Part shown: positions 8,769-18,032 of the stretch, piece by piece
Position numbering within the stretch: position 1 is the stretch's first letter
How the letters are laid out: the number at the start of each line of letters is the position of its first letter
Source: Rikenella microfusus
GTDB taxonomy: Bacteria; Bacteroidota; Bacteroidia; Bacteroidales; Tenuifilaceae
NCBI GenBank assembly: GCA_020722565.1
Contig: DYKO01000013.1
Coordinates: forward strand, 1-64,000
Reading direction: 5' to 3'
DNA: 64,000 bases
Made by a program: the position numbers and the translations under genes
Notes under the pieces: model-generated
Database searches by the model: none
What the model was told of the DNA's origin: nothing
Seen by the model: only the letters and a program-made list of their open reading frames with translations

Positions 8769-10688
8769 ATGAGGAGCAAATATCCATTACTTAATAGAAT
8801 AGATTCTCCGCAAGATATTAAGAGGCTAAATTCCGAGCAACTAGTTACGCTTAGTGCAGAGCTTAGGCAATTTATAATTGATATTGTTTCGGAGAATCCT
8901 GGGCACTTCGCCTCAAGTTTAGGGGTGGTGGAGTTGACTGTTGCTCTTCATTACGTTTTCAATACCCCTTTCGACCGGATAATCTGGGATGTTGGCCATC
9001 AGGCCTACGGCCATAAAATACTCACTGGGCGCCGTGATGAATTTCACACTAATCGTAAGTACAAGGGAATTAGCGGATTTCCTAAACGCTCGGAGAGTCC
9101 ATACGATGCCTTTGGTGTAGGCCACTCCTCCACATCTCTATCGGCAGCCCTGGGAATGTCGGTAGCATCAAAGTTGAAAATGGAACAACGGAAGGTTGTT
9201 GCCGTAATAGGCGATGGGGCTTTAACCGGAGGTATGGCCTTTGAAGCCCTAAACCATGGCGGTAGTATTAATCCCAATATGCTGGTTATTCTGAACGACA
9301 ATAACATCTCCATTGATCCAAGTGTTGGAGCCCTAAAGGAATATCTGCTCGACATCACAACCTCTAAAACCTACAATAAGCTCAAAGATGAGGTTTGGGA
9401 TATGTTAGGCAAATTTGACAGGGTAGGTCCTAAAACCAGAAGCATCATTCAAAAGATAGAAAACGCTGTTAAGTCAGCACTATTGAAACAGAGCAACCTG
9501 TTTGAATCGTTAGGATTCCGTTACTTTGGACCGGTTGATGGGCACGATGTAATTTACCTGACTCGAATTCTTGAAGATTTGAAGGATATTCCAGGGCCAA
9601 AGTTGCTTCACATTGTAACCGTTAAGGGAAAGGGCTATACCCCTGCTGAGAAGAACCAAACAGTTTTTCATGCTCCCGGTGTTTTTAACAAAGAAACCGG
9701 CGAACGTATAAAGGTCGTAACCGATAAGCCATTGTCCCCTCGCTACCAGGATGTTTTTGGTGAAACCCTTGTGGAACTGGCCGAACAAAATCCAAAAATT
9801 GTTGGTATTACGCCAGCAATGGCAACGGGGTGTTCGCTTACCCTATTAATGAAAAGGTTCCCTGAACGGGCATATGATGTGGGTATTGCTGAGCAGCATG
9901 CCGTTACTTTTTCGGCAGGTTTGGCTGCTGAAGGACTAATCCCTTTTTGCAATATCTATTCAACCTTTCTGCAACGCGCCTATGACCAGGTAATTCACGA
10001 TGTGGCTCTTCAGAATTTGCCCGTTGTTTTTTGCATCGACAGAGGTGGGTTGGTTGGTGATGACGGAGCTACACATCATGGGGCTTATGATATGGCCTAT
10101 ATGAGGAGCGTCCCCAATATGACTGTTGCTGCTCCCATGAATGAGGAGGAGCTTCGCAACCTGATGTACACTGCTCAGCTCGAACCCAAAGGTCCAATTT
10201 CAATTCGTTACCCACGTGGTAATGGGGTTATGGTTGACTGGCGAAAACCCTTTAGACCCATCACCATTGGCAAGGGGAGAGTTTTACGGAACGGAAGAGA
10301 CTTAGCAATTCTAACCATAGGGCATATAGGTAATTTAGCAGAAAAGGCCATTGATATGCTTGAGGCCGATGGACATAGCATATTCCATGCCGATATGCGG
10401 TTTGTAAAACCGCTTGATACAGAAATTCTGGAACGGGTGGGTCATGAGTTTAAAACTATTATTACCGTTGAAGATGGTTGTTTGCCCGGTGGCTTTGGTA
10501 GTGCAGTACTTGAATGGTACAACGATAATGGCTTTGCCATAAAAGTGGTTCGGTTTGGAATTCCTGACGCCTTTGTTGAGCAGGGCTCACAGCAAGAGTT
10601 ATACGCTGAATGTGGCTATGATATCGAAAATATTTACCGAACAGCCAAAAGGTATATTCCAAAAAATGTTAAGCTGCGGGCAGGATAA
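8769..10688 (+). CDS. dxs: 1-deoxy-D-xylulose-5-phosphate synthase
   Basis: DXS condenses pyruvate and glyceraldehyde 3-phosphate with thiamine diphosphate, the first step of the MEP isoprenoid route. The 639-residue length is normal. The transketolase-like motifs are visible: VGHQAYGHK, the ThDP-binding GDGALTGGMAFEALN, VDGHD, the second-domain GIAEQHAVTFSAG and the C-terminal transketolase domain with LDTEILERV. A TTG four codons upstream (8757) is in frame, but the ATG at 8769 fits the family start better. It is divergent from the OmpA-like gene. The cell therefore probably uses the non-mevalonate pathway. Confidence 0.96.
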   Translation: MRSKYPLLNRIDSPQDIKRLNSEQLVTLSAELRQFIIDIVSENPGHFASSLGVVELTVALHYVFNTPFDRIIWDVGHQAYGHKILTGRRDEFHTNRKYKGISGFPKRSESPYDAFGVGHSSTSLSAALGMSVASKLKMEQRKVVAVIGDGALTGGMAFEALNHGGSINPNMLVILNDNNISIDPSVGALKEYLLDITTSKTYNKLKDEVWDMLGKFDRVGPKTRSIIQKIENAVKSALLKQSNLFESLGFRYFGPVDGHDVIYLTRILEDLKDIPGPKLLHIVTVKGKGYTPAEKNQTVFHAPGVFNKETGERIKVVTDKPLSPRYQDVFGETLVELAEQNPKIVGITPAMATGCSLTLLMKRFPERAYDVGIAEQHAVTFSAGLAAEGLIPFCNIYSTFLQRAYDQVIHDVALQNLPVVFCIDRGGLVGDDGATHHGAYDMAYMRSVPNMTVAAPMNEEELRNLMYTAQLEPKGPISIRYPRGNGVMVDWRKPFRPITIGKGRVLRNGRDLAILTIGHIGNLAEKAIDMLEADGHSIFHADMRFVKPLDTEILERVGHEFKTIITVEDGCLPGGFGSAVLEWYNDNGFAIKVVRFGIPDAFVEQGSQQELYAECGYDIENIYRTAKRYIPKNVKLRAG

Positions 10689-10709
10689 ATTTCAACTTTT
10701 ATCACTGTT

Positions 10710-10739
10710 TTGACATTAAAAATAATCTTACTATATTCG
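10710..10739 (+). promoter_or_regulatory. Promoter of tRNA-Leu (Bacteroidota type)
   Basis: TTG at 10710-10712, a 19-base spacer and TATATTCG at 10732-10739 match the Bacteroidota consensus TTG-N19-TAnnTTTG with one change. It ends 17 bases before the tRNA. Confidence 0.65.
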
Positions 10740-10756
10740 CATCGAATTTGAGACCT

Positions 10757-10840
10757 GCCCGGGTGGCGGAATTGGTAGACGCGCTGGTCTCAAACACCAG
10801 TGGTAGCAATACCATGCCGGTTCGACCCCGGCCCCGGGTA
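10757..10840 (+). tRNA. tRNA-Leu (anticodon CAA)
   Basis: The 84-nucleotide class II tRNA has acceptor arm GCCCGGG paired with CCCGGGT (one G-U pair), the D-loop block TGGTAGAC, an anticodon stem GCTGG/CCAGT-like region with anticodon CAA, a variable arm, and the T arm GCCGG-TTCGACC-CCGGC. The CCA end is not encoded. The anticodon reads UUG leucine codons. Confidence 0.93.
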
Positions 10841-10844
10841 CAGC

Positions 10845-10868
10845 AGCCCACCTAAACAGGGGGCTTTT
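10845..10868 (+). terminator. Terminator after tRNA-Leu
   Basis: AGCCC-A-CC (10845-10852) pairs with GGGGGCT (10859-10865) with one bulged A, followed by TTTT. It lies five bases after the tRNA. Confidence 0.6.
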
Positions 10869-10960
10869 CTTGTATTAGCCACATATATTTTTCTGTGTTA
10901 TTTTTTCCTAAATTTCACACAAGTTTTACATCAGCAAAAACTAAGCATTAACTTTAAAGC

Positions 10961-11419
10961 ATGGAAAAACAAAAGTATCCTTACGGCAGCAAGCAACCTC
11001 AGTTTGATCGGCGGTACCTTCAAATGGCCAAAATTTGGGCTAAAAATTCTTACTGTAAGCGCCGACAGGTGGGAGCCCTTATTGTAAGGGAGCGTATGAT
11101 TATTTCCGATGGTTACAACGGCACCCCTTCGGGTTTTGAAAATATTTGCGAGGACGAATACGGAAAAACCAAACCCTATGTTTTACATGCCGAAGCTAAT
11201 GCCATTACTAAGGTGGCCAAGTCGAATAATAGCTCCGAGGGTGCTACTCTTTATGTTACCTCATCGCCTTGTATGGAGTGCTCAAAACTTATCATACAAG
11301 CGGGTATCCGTAGGGTGGTTTACTGCGACGAGTACCACAATCTCGACGGAATTGAACTGCTAAAACGTGCAGGAATTGAAGTGATTAAAATTGATGTTGA
11401 TGAAATTGAAGCCTTCTAA
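10961..11419 (+). CDS. dCMP deaminase family protein
   Basis: The product is a zinc-dependent cytidine/deoxycytidylate deaminase, expected to convert dCMP to dUMP for thymidylate synthesis. In 152 residues it has both zinc-binding motifs: HAEANAI with the catalytic Glu, and SSPCMECSK. An N-terminal block KIWAKNSYCKRRQVGALIV is typical of dCMP deaminases and ComEB proteins. It lies 17 bases before the S41 protease gene on the same strand and may be cotranscribed with it. The closely related ComEB name is possible, but nothing here supports a competence role. Confidence 0.9.
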   Translation: MEKQKYPYGSKQPQFDRRYLQMAKIWAKNSYCKRRQVGALIVRERMIISDGYNGTPSGFENICEDEYGKTKPYVLHAEANAITKVAKSNNSSEGATLYVTSSPCMECSKLIIQAGIRRVVYCDEYHNLDGIELLKRAGIEVIKIDVDEIEAF

Positions 11420-11436
11420 CCTTTTCAATTTTTAAT

Positions 11437-13155
11437 ATGTTGTATAGAAATAGCAAAAAGCAAATTTTTTATCCAATTGTACTGGTAACTGTTTTGGTTT
11501 TGGGAGTGGTGTTAGGATTGATTTTGGCCAATCGTGGCGAAAAACCCAACCTGCTGGTTTATCCACGTACCGATAAGTTGAGCAACGTAATACGTTACAT
11601 TACCGATGAGTATGTCGATACCATTTCAATGGAAACACTGGTGGAGAATACCATTCCAGAGGTTTTGAAGAATCTCGACCCCCATTCAGTTTATATACCC
11701 GCCAAAGATCTGCAATCCGTTAGCGAACCCCTTGAGGGAGGTTTTGATGGCATTGGAATTCAATTCAATATGAATAACGATACTGTAGTAGTGATAAACA
11801 CCATACCCGGTGGGCCCTCCGAGAAACTTGGTATTCTTGCTGGTGACAGGATAATCAGGGTAAATGGCAAAAATATTGCTGGAGTGAAATTTCCCATGGA
11901 TAGTGTTCCTAAGCTACTTAAGGGTCCAACAGGGACCAAGGTTAGGGTAAGCATAAAGCGTGCTGATGTAGACGACCTAATTGATTTTGAGATTATCCGC
12001 GATAAAATTCCCATTTATAGTGTTGATGTGGCCTACATGCCAACACTGGTTATCGGGTATATCAAAATAAATACGTTTTCAAAAACCACCTATAAGGAAT
12101 TCCTGCAGGCCATGGTTAAACTTACCGAGAGGGGAATGGAAAAACTTATATTAGATTTGCGAAGCAACAGCGGTGGCTACATGGATGCTGCCATTAGTAT
12201 CGCCAACGAATTTTTGCCAGCCGATAGGCTAATTGTTTACACCCAGGGCAAAAACCGACCCCGTCAGGAGGCTAAATCGAATGGAAAGGGGTTCTTCCAA
12301 AACATACCGGTTGCCATTCTAATAGATGAGTACTCGGCATCAGCCAGCGAAATTTTGGCCGGAGCCATTCAGGATAACGATAGGGGAATTATTATTGGTC
12401 GCCGCTCCTTTGGGAAGGGATTGGTTCAGGAACAGGTATTCTTTTCCGATGGTTCTGCCATGAGGCTAACCATTGCCCGATACTACACTCCTTCGGGGCG
12501 AAGCATCCAAAAACCCTATAAGCCCGGCGACGATGAGTATTATATGGAAATAGGGAACCGTTACCTGCATGGTGAATTTCAGAATGCGGATAGCATTCAG
12601 TTTGCCGATTCGCTCAAATACTACACTACAGGTGGTCGGGTGGTTTACGGGGGTGGTGGCATCATGCCCGATGTGTTTGTACCACTCGATACCAACGGAA
12701 TAACACCTTACTACCAACAGGTTTCGCGTCGAAACCTTATTTACCGCTATGCTTTTAAGTTTACCGATGAGCACCGCAAGCAAGCCCGTAACCTGAAAAC
12801 CTTTGAGGAGGTTGATGACTTTATGAAAAAGTTTAACCTGGTTAACGATTTTGTGTCGTATGCCAAGGTAAACGGTGTAGCTCCCAATTCGCGAGAGATA
12901 GCCATATCAAAACTAATTATTGAGTCACAACTGAAGGCTACCATTGCCCGCAACATTATCGACAATGAGGGATTTTATCCCTACATTCGAAACATTGATG
13001 AGACACTACTGAAAGCCATTGAGATAATGGAAAAGAACAACGGAAACCTTCTTGATGAAGCACTGAAGGTTTCACAGGTTTTCATCCCTAATTGTTTACC
13101 TGTGGTTTGCTATAACATTTATGTCAAAAACGAGTTGATAACCAATGTGATTTGA
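11437..13155 (+). CDS. S41 family C-terminal processing peptidase
   Basis: This is a periplasmic-facing serine protease of the CtpA/Prc family. A single N-terminal membrane segment (about residues 9-30) precedes a PDZ domain (GGFDGIGIQF to VRVSIKR) and the S41 catalytic domain. The Ser/Lys catalytic region is visible as DEYSASASEILAGAIQ and GRRSFGKGLVQEQ. The length is 572 residues. The last 30 residues (VFIPNCLPVVCYNIYV) look unlike the family and overlap the convergent hydrolase gene by 37 bases, which suggests that the original stop codon was lost and the tail extended. It follows the dCMP deaminase closely. Confidence 0.9.
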   Translation: MLYRNSKKQIFYPIVLVTVLVLGVVLGLILANRGEKPNLLVYPRTDKLSNVIRYITDEYVDTISMETLVENTIPEVLKNLDPHSVYIPAKDLQSVSEPLEGGFDGIGIQFNMNNDTVVVINTIPGGPSEKLGILAGDRIIRVNGKNIAGVKFPMDSVPKLLKGPTGTKVRVSIKRADVDDLIDFEIIRDKIPIYSVDVAYMPTLVIGYIKINTFSKTTYKEFLQAMVKLTERGMEKLILDLRSNSGGYMDAAISIANEFLPADRLIVYTQGKNRPRQEAKSNGKGFFQNIPVAILIDEYSASASEILAGAIQDNDRGIIIGRRSFGKGLVQEQVFFSDGSAMRLTIARYYTPSGRSIQKPYKPGDDEYYMEIGNRYLHGEFQNADSIQFADSLKYYTTGGRVVYGGGGIMPDVFVPLDTNGITPYYQQVSRRNLIYRYAFKFTDEHRKQARNLKTFEEVDDFMKKFNLVNDFVSYAKVNGVAPNSREIAISKLIIESQLKATIARNIIDNEGFYPYIRNIDETLLKAIEIMEKNNGNLLDEALKVSQVFIPNCLPVVCYNIYVKNELITNVI

Positions 13156-13907
13156 TGGGGTTCTTCAATAAAACTCATATGGCCCGAATTGTTAAGGTAA
13201 ACAGTTTGGGCTTTTTTATGCTGTTTCTCTAATCCTTGAGCCACTGAAAGGTTAATAAGATTATCGTGCTTCCCAAAAATCATGGTAACCGGAAAATCGG
13301 CATGTTCAATTACATGGTTTCTGTCGGGACGCTGCAACATTCCGTTAAGGGCACCTATGATACCAATATCGCTGGTGTTTCGGGCTATAGCTTTTATGCG
13401 CTGAACCTCATCGGCAAATTTTTGCAGGTTTTGGGTGGCAAACAAATGGGGAATGTTATTCTGAACCAATTGCTCCTTTCCTCCTTGCTTAACCAAATTT
13501 ATATCAGCCAGGCGGGCGGCATGTTTTTCATGGGTATCGGCATTTGGAGTTGAGTGTAACAGGCAAAGCCCGTTTAACCATGATGGGTAACGCTCCGCAA
13601 AAGCTAAACTAACGTATCCCCCCATGGAATGGCCAATAATCCATACTTTTTCTAAGGCTACAGTGCGCATAACGGCACTTACACAATCGGCCATAAAATC
13701 CATTCGAATAACCTCATTCTTACAAATTGATTTTCCGTGACCGGGCAGGTCGATGGAAAGAACCGTGTAATCAGATTCAAGGTTTTCGGTTAAATTATCC
13801 CAAATGGAAAGGTCCTCAAGATAACCGTGTAGCAGTACAACAGCAGGGCCATTACCGCTTATTCTGTAGTTTAACGAGCATTGTGGCAGTTCGATGTAGC
13901 CTTCCAT
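13119..13907 (-). CDS. Alpha/beta fold hydrolase
   Basis: The 262-residue product has the alpha/beta hydrolase fold: oxyanion block LLHGYLEDLSIW, nucleophile elbow GHSMGGY, the acidic residue in FGKHDNLIN and the catalytic His in NNSGHMSFIEEP. No signal peptide is present, so it is cytoplasmic. The family includes esterases, haloperoxidase-like and MenH-like enzymes; substrate cannot be told. It converges on the S41 protease with a 37-base overlap and is followed upstream by a long gene-poor gap. Confidence 0.85.
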   Translation of the reverse strand: MEGYIELPQCSLNYRISGNGPAVVLLHGYLEDLSIWDNLTENLESDYTVLSIDLPGHGKSICKNEVIRMDFMADCVSAVMRTVALEKVWIIGHSMGGYVSLAFAERYPSWLNGLCLLHSTPNADTHEKHAARLADINLVKQGGKEQLVQNNIPHLFATQNLQKFADEVQRIKAIARNTSDIGIIGALNGMLQRPDRNHVIEHADFPVTMIFGKHDNLINLSVAQGLEKQHKKAQTVYLNNSGHMSFIEEPHQITLVINSFLT

Positions 13908-14306
13908 TTTTTTTCATTTTTCTTCAAATATACATTTTGGCACTGCAAATTCAAAGTGTTGAGGTTTTAGAGGTGAACAACTTGGCAGGGTTCTAATAAA
14001 ATGCATTACATCTTACATAATGTTTCGGTACTTCACTCTGTGGTCTGTGGTTTTAATGCACGGCTGAACCTGCAGTTACATTAGGCGTAATCGATAAAAT
14101 GCTACTTTCTATTGATTTTTATAAAAAAGCAATGAGTTTTTAACAATCAATGGGTATTTTTTGATATTATTGAGCCCCTTATGTTGTACTTATCGAAAAA
14201 TCAATGGTAATCGTTATGGAAATACTTTGTTTAGGTTCAAACGGAAATCAGGGATTTAGAACAGAACCAGGATACCAAATATGAAACTTAATATTTTGTC
14301 TTTTCA
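13908..14306. other. Gene-poor gap, upstream part
   Basis: No reading frame with coding character is visible. The stretch is A/T rich with one short GC-richer block around 14056-14091. I see no clear terminator, tRNA or repeat. Confidence 0.5.
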
Positions 14307-14450
14307 CTACTCATGCAAGAGCTCTATAGCATGTTTTTCATCCACTCTGATAAAATAATTACGTTTTATTAAAACTTCCATACGCTCAATAGCAAACTCT
14401 GTTCTCTTAAAATCTCGATTAATATCCAAAAAGGGCAGTTTTTGTTTCAA
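14307..14450 (-). pseudogene. Orphan C-terminal coding fragment
   Basis: On the minus strand 47 codons from a TTG at 14450 to the stop at 14307-14309 read with clear amphipathic, protein-like composition (PFLDINRDFKRTEFAIERM, then YFIRVDEKHAIELLHE). A stop lies five codons upstream and there is no good start. It looks like the tail end of a longer gene whose front part is gone. I do not recognise the family. It could instead be a short unrecognised gene. Confidence 0.35.
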
Positions 14451-14458
14451 TTTTCTTC

Positions 14459-14466
14459 TAACTTTG
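14459..14466 (+). promoter_or_regulatory. Promoter -7 element of kbl
   Basis: TAACTTTG matches the Bacteroidota -7 consensus TAnnTTTG and lies 24 bases before the kbl ATG. No TTG is found at the ideal -33 distance, so support is partial. Confidence 0.4.
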
Positions 14467-14490
14467 CCTTAATAATTAAAAACTATAGCT

Positions 14491-15687
14491 ATGTACGGTA
14501 AGATAAAGGAAGACCTTCAACGTCAACTCGAAAATATTAAGGCAGAAGGTTTATATAAAACGGAACGAATAATTACAACACCTCAGGGGGTTGAGATTAT
14601 TGCCAATGGTAGAAAGGTGCTGAATTTTTGCGCCAATAACTATCTTGGTTTATCATCGCACCCTGCAGTTATTGAGGCAGGGAAGAAGACTATTGATGAA
14701 TGGGGCTTCGGAATGTCGTCGGTTCGGTTTATTTGTGGGACACAGGATCTGCACAAGCAGCTTGAGCATAAGTTGAGTGAGTTCCTGGGAACAGAGGATA
14801 CCATCCTATACTCATCGGCATTCGATGCCAATGGGGGTATTTTTGAGCCCATTCTGGGAGAGGAGGATGCCATTATCTCCGATGAGTTGAACCATGCATC
14901 CATTATAGATGGAGTAAGGCTTTGCAGAGCTCAGCGTTTCCGTTATAAAAACAACGACATGGCTGATTTGGAGGCGAAGCTTAAGGAGGCCTCAAATTGC
15001 CGTTACAAGTTAATAGTTACCGATGGGGTATTCTCTATGGATGGTATCATTGCTCAGGTTGATAAAATTTGCGATTTAGCCGATAAGTACGATGCCATGG
15101 TAATGGTTGACGATTCTCATGCCACAGGATTTGTTGGGAAAACCGGGCGTGGAACCGCCGAATACTGCAACGCCATGGGTCGGGTCGATATTATATCGAC
15201 CACCTTTGGAAAGGCTCTAGGTGGAGCATCGGGGGGATGTATCTCGGGGCGTAAGGAAATCATTGATATGCTGCGCCAGCGCTCTCGTCCCTATTTATTC
15301 TCTAACTCCGTAATGCCCTCCATTGCAGGGGCCACGCTTAGGGTTCTTAACATGCTAACCGAAACCACTGAGCTACGCGATAAGCTCTGGGAGAATACCC
15401 AACTCTTCCGCAAGGGAATGGCCGAAGCCGGCTTCAGGATTGTAGAGGGTGTGCACCCAATTACCCCAATTATGTTAGGACACCTTCCAAACGATGCGAA
15501 GCTATCACAAGATTTTGCTGCGGCTTTACTTGAAGAGGGTATCTATGTAATTGGATTCTACTATCCTGTTGTTCCTAAGGGGAAAGCACGTATTAGGGTT
15601 CAGATAAGTGCTGCACATACCACCGAACATATCAAGTTTGCCATTGAAAAGTTTACGAAGGCTGGTAAGCAACTTGGAATAATTTAG
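14491..15687 (+). CDS. kbl: Glycine C-acetyltransferase (2-amino-3-ketobutyrate CoA ligase)
   Basis: Kbl is a PLP enzyme that cleaves 2-amino-3-ketobutyrate with CoA to glycine and acetyl-CoA in threonine breakdown. The 398-residue length matches the family. Visible motifs are [44 protein letters not shown] and the PLP-lysine block [14 protein letters not shown]. This is an alpha-oxoamine synthase; the RFICGTQ and length favour Kbl over BioF or serine palmitoyltransferase. No threonine dehydrogenase gene (tdh) is adjacent, so its substrate supply lies elsewhere. It stands alone between two gene-poor gaps, with its own terminator. Confidence 0.93.
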   Translation: MYGKIKEDLQRQLENIKAEGLYKTERIITTPQGVEIIANGRKVLNFCANNYLGLSSHPAVIEAGKKTIDEWGFGMSSVRFICGTQDLHKQLEHKLSEFLGTEDTILYSSAFDANGGIFEPILGEEDAIISDELNHASIIDGVRLCRAQRFRYKNNDMADLEAKLKEASNCRYKLIVTDGVFSMDGIIAQVDKICDLADKYDAMVMVDDSHATGFVGKTGRGTAEYCNAMGRVDIISTTFGKALGGASGGCISGRKEIIDMLRQRSRPYLFSNSVMPSIAGATLRVLNMLTETTELRDKLWENTQLFRKGMAEAGFRIVEGVHPITPIMLGHLPNDAKLSQDFAAALLEEGIYVIGFYYPVVPKGKARIRVQISAAHTTEHIKFAIEKFTKAGKQLGII

Positions 15688-15712
15688 TACCCCACAATGT
15701 ATCTACTTTTGA

Positions 15713-15742
15713 AAGAAGTGCAGGCCCTTTCCTGCACTTCTT
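15713..15742 (+). terminator. Strong terminator of kbl
   Basis: AAGAAGTGCAGG (15713-15724) and CCTGCACTTCTT (15731-15742) form a perfect 12-bp stem with a six-base loop, followed by ATTTT. It starts 26 bases after the kbl stop. Confidence 0.85.
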
Positions 15743-16087
15743 ATTTTGGGGCCATATTTATGCGAATACGTAACACTTAAATTTGAAGACAATCAAAAAA
15801 TCCTAGCAGATAAATACATTTAATTAGGACGTTTGGATGAAAATATAATTAGCAGAAATGATTAAATCGAGGTTTACGGTACATTATTACATACCCAGCC
15901 ATTTTTCCCTGATACAAAAATGTAGGTAAAGAAAATTAAGGTTGAAAGTTATTGTCGATGGTTACGCATCGGGGGGGCTTGCCGTGCGAAGCTGTTAGTT
16001 AGGATTTGATGGGGCTCCAACGTAAAAGTTTACTTTTGCCCCTTTAACAAAACACCTTTTATTCATGTAGTGTTTAGCAAAATAAAA
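15743..16087. other. Gene-poor gap between kbl and queA
   Basis: No reading frame of coding character is visible in either direction. A G-run (GGGGGGG near 15970) and a GC-richer block at 15955-16015 stand out from the A/T-rich surroundings but match nothing I recognise. Confidence 0.5.
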
Positions 16088-16089
16088 AA

Positions 16090-16104
16090 GCCCCAAAAAG
16101 GGGC
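16090..16104 (-). terminator. Terminator of queA
   Basis: GCCCC (16090-16094) pairs with GGGGC (16100-16104). On the minus strand it is followed by a run of T, 23 bases after the queA stop. Confidence 0.6.
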
Positions 16105-16127
16105 CAAAACTTTCTTTCAATTCCATT

Positions 16128-17180
16128 TTAAAGAATCAGCATTGCATCGCCGTAGGTTCCAAAGCGATATTTTTCTTTTATGGCAACCTTATAGACATCC
16201 ATCAGCTGCTCGTAACCGGCAAATGCCGCAACCATCATCAGCAGGGTTGAGAGAGGGAGATGGAAATTGGTAACCAACATATTGGGCACGGCAAAATCGT
16301 AGGGTGGGAATATGAACTTGTTGGTCCAACCGTTAAAGGGTTTAAGATACCCTTCAGTAGTAACGGAACTTTCGAGTGTTCGTAGAACTGTGGTGCCTAC
16401 AGCACAGATATTGTGCTGTTCCTGTTTGGCCTTATTTATTATTTGGACAGCTTTATTGTCAATAATAATTTGCTCCGAATCCATTTTGTGCTTGGTAAGA
16501 TCCTCAACATCAACTGTTCTGAAATTGCCCAATCCAAGATGAAGGGTTACTTCGGCAAAATTAATTCCCTTAATTTCGAGCCTCTTAAGTAGGTGCTTAC
16601 TAAAGTGTAGCCCAGCAGTGGGGGCAGCAACAGCACCTTCGTGCTTGGCGTAAACGGTTTGGTAGCGCTCACGGTCTTCAGGAACCACCTCGCGCTGGAG
16701 GATGTGCTTGGGTACGGGCATCTCACCAAGTCGGTAAAGCGTTTTCTTAAATTCCTCATATGTTCCATCGAAAAGGAAACGGAGGGTGCGCCCCCGGCTT
16801 GTGGTATTGTCAATAACCTCAGCCACCAAAACATCGTCTTCGCCAAAGTAGAGCTTATTACCAATTCTAATTTTACGGGCAGGATCAACCAAAACATCCC
16901 ACAATCTTTGCTCGCGGTTGAGTTCGCGAAGGAGGAAAACTTCAATTTCGGCACCGGTTTTTTCCTTATTTCCATAAAGGCGTGCGGGGAACACCTTGGT
17001 GTTGTTAAAAACTAGCACGTCGTGCTCGTTAAGGTAATCAATAATATCCTTAAAAATTCGATGTTCAATTTTTCCGGTTTTTTTATTCACCACCAACAGC
17101 CTTGACTCATCTCTGTTTTCTACCGGAAATTTAGCAATTAAATCCTTGGGAAGGTTGTACTTAAATTGCGATAGTTTCAT
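16128..17180 (-). CDS. queA: tRNA preQ1(34) S-adenosylmethionine ribosyltransferase-isomerase
   Basis: QueA transfers and isomerises the ribosyl part of SAM onto preQ1 at position 34 of tRNA, giving epoxyqueuosine. From the ATG at 17180 the protein has 350 residues, the usual length, beginning [16 protein letters not shown] as in the family. Signature blocks are [41 protein letters not shown] and [20 protein letters not shown]. The open frame extends 19 codons further upstream, but that part is unrelated. It follows truB by 143 bases and belongs to the order ftsX-DUF3098-uppP-truB-queA that I know from Bacteroidota. Confidence 0.96.
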   Translation of the reverse strand: MKLSQFKYNLPKDLIAKFPVENRDESRLLVVNKKTGKIEHRIFKDIIDYLNEHDVLVFNNTKVFPARLYGNKEKTGAEIEVFLLRELNREQRLWDVLVDPARKIRIGNKLYFGEDDVLVAEVIDNTTSRGRTLRFLFDGTYEEFKKTLYRLGEMPVPKHILQREVVPEDRERYQTVYAKHEGAVAAPTAGLHFSKHLLKRLEIKGINFAEVTLHLGLGNFRTVDVEDLTKHKMDSEQIIIDNKAVQIINKAKQEQHNICAVGTTVLRTLESSVTTEGYLKPFNGWTNKFIFPPYDFAVPNMLVTNFHLPLSTLLMMVAAFAGYEQLMDVYKVAIKEKYRFGTYGDAMLIL

Positions 17181-17323
17181 ATAATTGGTTTTATTTTGGT
17201 ATGCACAAATATATATAAGGCCATAGGCCGTTGTCAATAGATTTAACCTAGAATATAGGAAATTACAAAAATAATGTATTCGTTACAAGCATGTGCACTT
17301 TATACGTAACTTTCTGATATATG

Positions 17324-18028
17324 TTACCTGGGGATAGAAAAAAAGTATTCAACATCGGGGATGGTTAGTGCTTGGTCGATTCTAAAATTTCCGCTTGATG
17401 TTCGCCTAAGTTCTACCAAATGAGCGCCGCTATATAATGCCTGTCCAATATCGCGAGCTAATGCTCTTATATAGGTCCCTTTGCTACATGAAATATCAAG
17501 GGTGATGTAGGGCATTTGAAAATCCAATAGCTCTATCTTATATATTTCGATAGGAATGGGTTGAAGGTCGGGGGTAATGCCCTTACGGGCAAATTCATAG
17601 GCCCGTTTACCGTTTACATACTTGGCCGAGAATATGGGGGGGATTTGAAGCATTTGTCCGGTGAAGTTTTTCAGGGTTTGCTCAACCAAATCAATGTTGA
17701 TATGCGAAATTGCAAAGGATTGGTTAACCTGCGATTCCAGATCGTAGGAGGGGGTTGTTTCACCAATTTTAAGCTTTGCAATATATCCCTTTCTTTCGGC
17801 GGTTAGCTCCGTAACCCGCTTGGTGGCTTTACCGGTGCAAATAACCAGCAAACCTGTTGCCAGCGGGTCAAGGGTCCCGGCATGACCCACCTTGATACTT
17901 TTCTCCCCCGTATATCGCTTAATAAGCGAACGTAATTTACCCACCACATCAAATGATGTCCAACCAAGGGGTTTATCTACCAGGATTATTGTGCCTTCCT
18001 TAATTTTATCGAATTGGTTTACTTCCAT
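17324..18028 (-). CDS. truB: tRNA pseudouridine(55) synthase
   Basis: TruB converts uridine 55 in the T loop of tRNAs to pseudouridine. From the ATG at 18028 it has 234 residues. The family blocks are visible: DKPLGWTSFDVVGKLR, the catalytic motif GHAGTLDPLATGLL with its Asp, YDLESQVN, PPIFSAKYVNGKRAYEFARKG shortened here to its core, and CSKGTYIRALARDIG. An upstream in-frame ATG at 18046 would overlap uppP; the start at 18028 leaves a 4-base gap and begins next to conserved sequence. It is cotranscribed with uppP. Confidence 0.95.
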   Translation of the reverse strand: MEVNQFDKIKEGTIILVDKPLGWTSFDVVGKLRSLIKRYTGEKSIKVGHAGTLDPLATGLLVICTGKATKRVTELTAERKGYIAKLKIGETTPSYDLESQVNQSFAISHINIDLVEQTLKNFTGQMLQIPPIFSAKYVNGKRAYEFARKGITPDLQPIPIEIYKIELLDFQMPYITLDISCSKGTYIRALARDIGQALYSGAHLVELRRTSSGNFRIDQALTIPDVEYFFSIPR

Positions 18029-18032
18029 TTTT

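Noticed and set aside
14061-14091. Sequence CGGCTGAACC...TTAGGCGTAAT resembling the right half of an integron attC site
   Set aside because: Only one half-site is visible; no matching GCCTAAC-like left half within 60 bases, and no integrase or cassette array. Probably chance similarity.
15955-16015. GC-rich block with a run of seven G after kbl
   Set aside because: No stable pairing, tRNA or riboswitch pattern could be built by eye.
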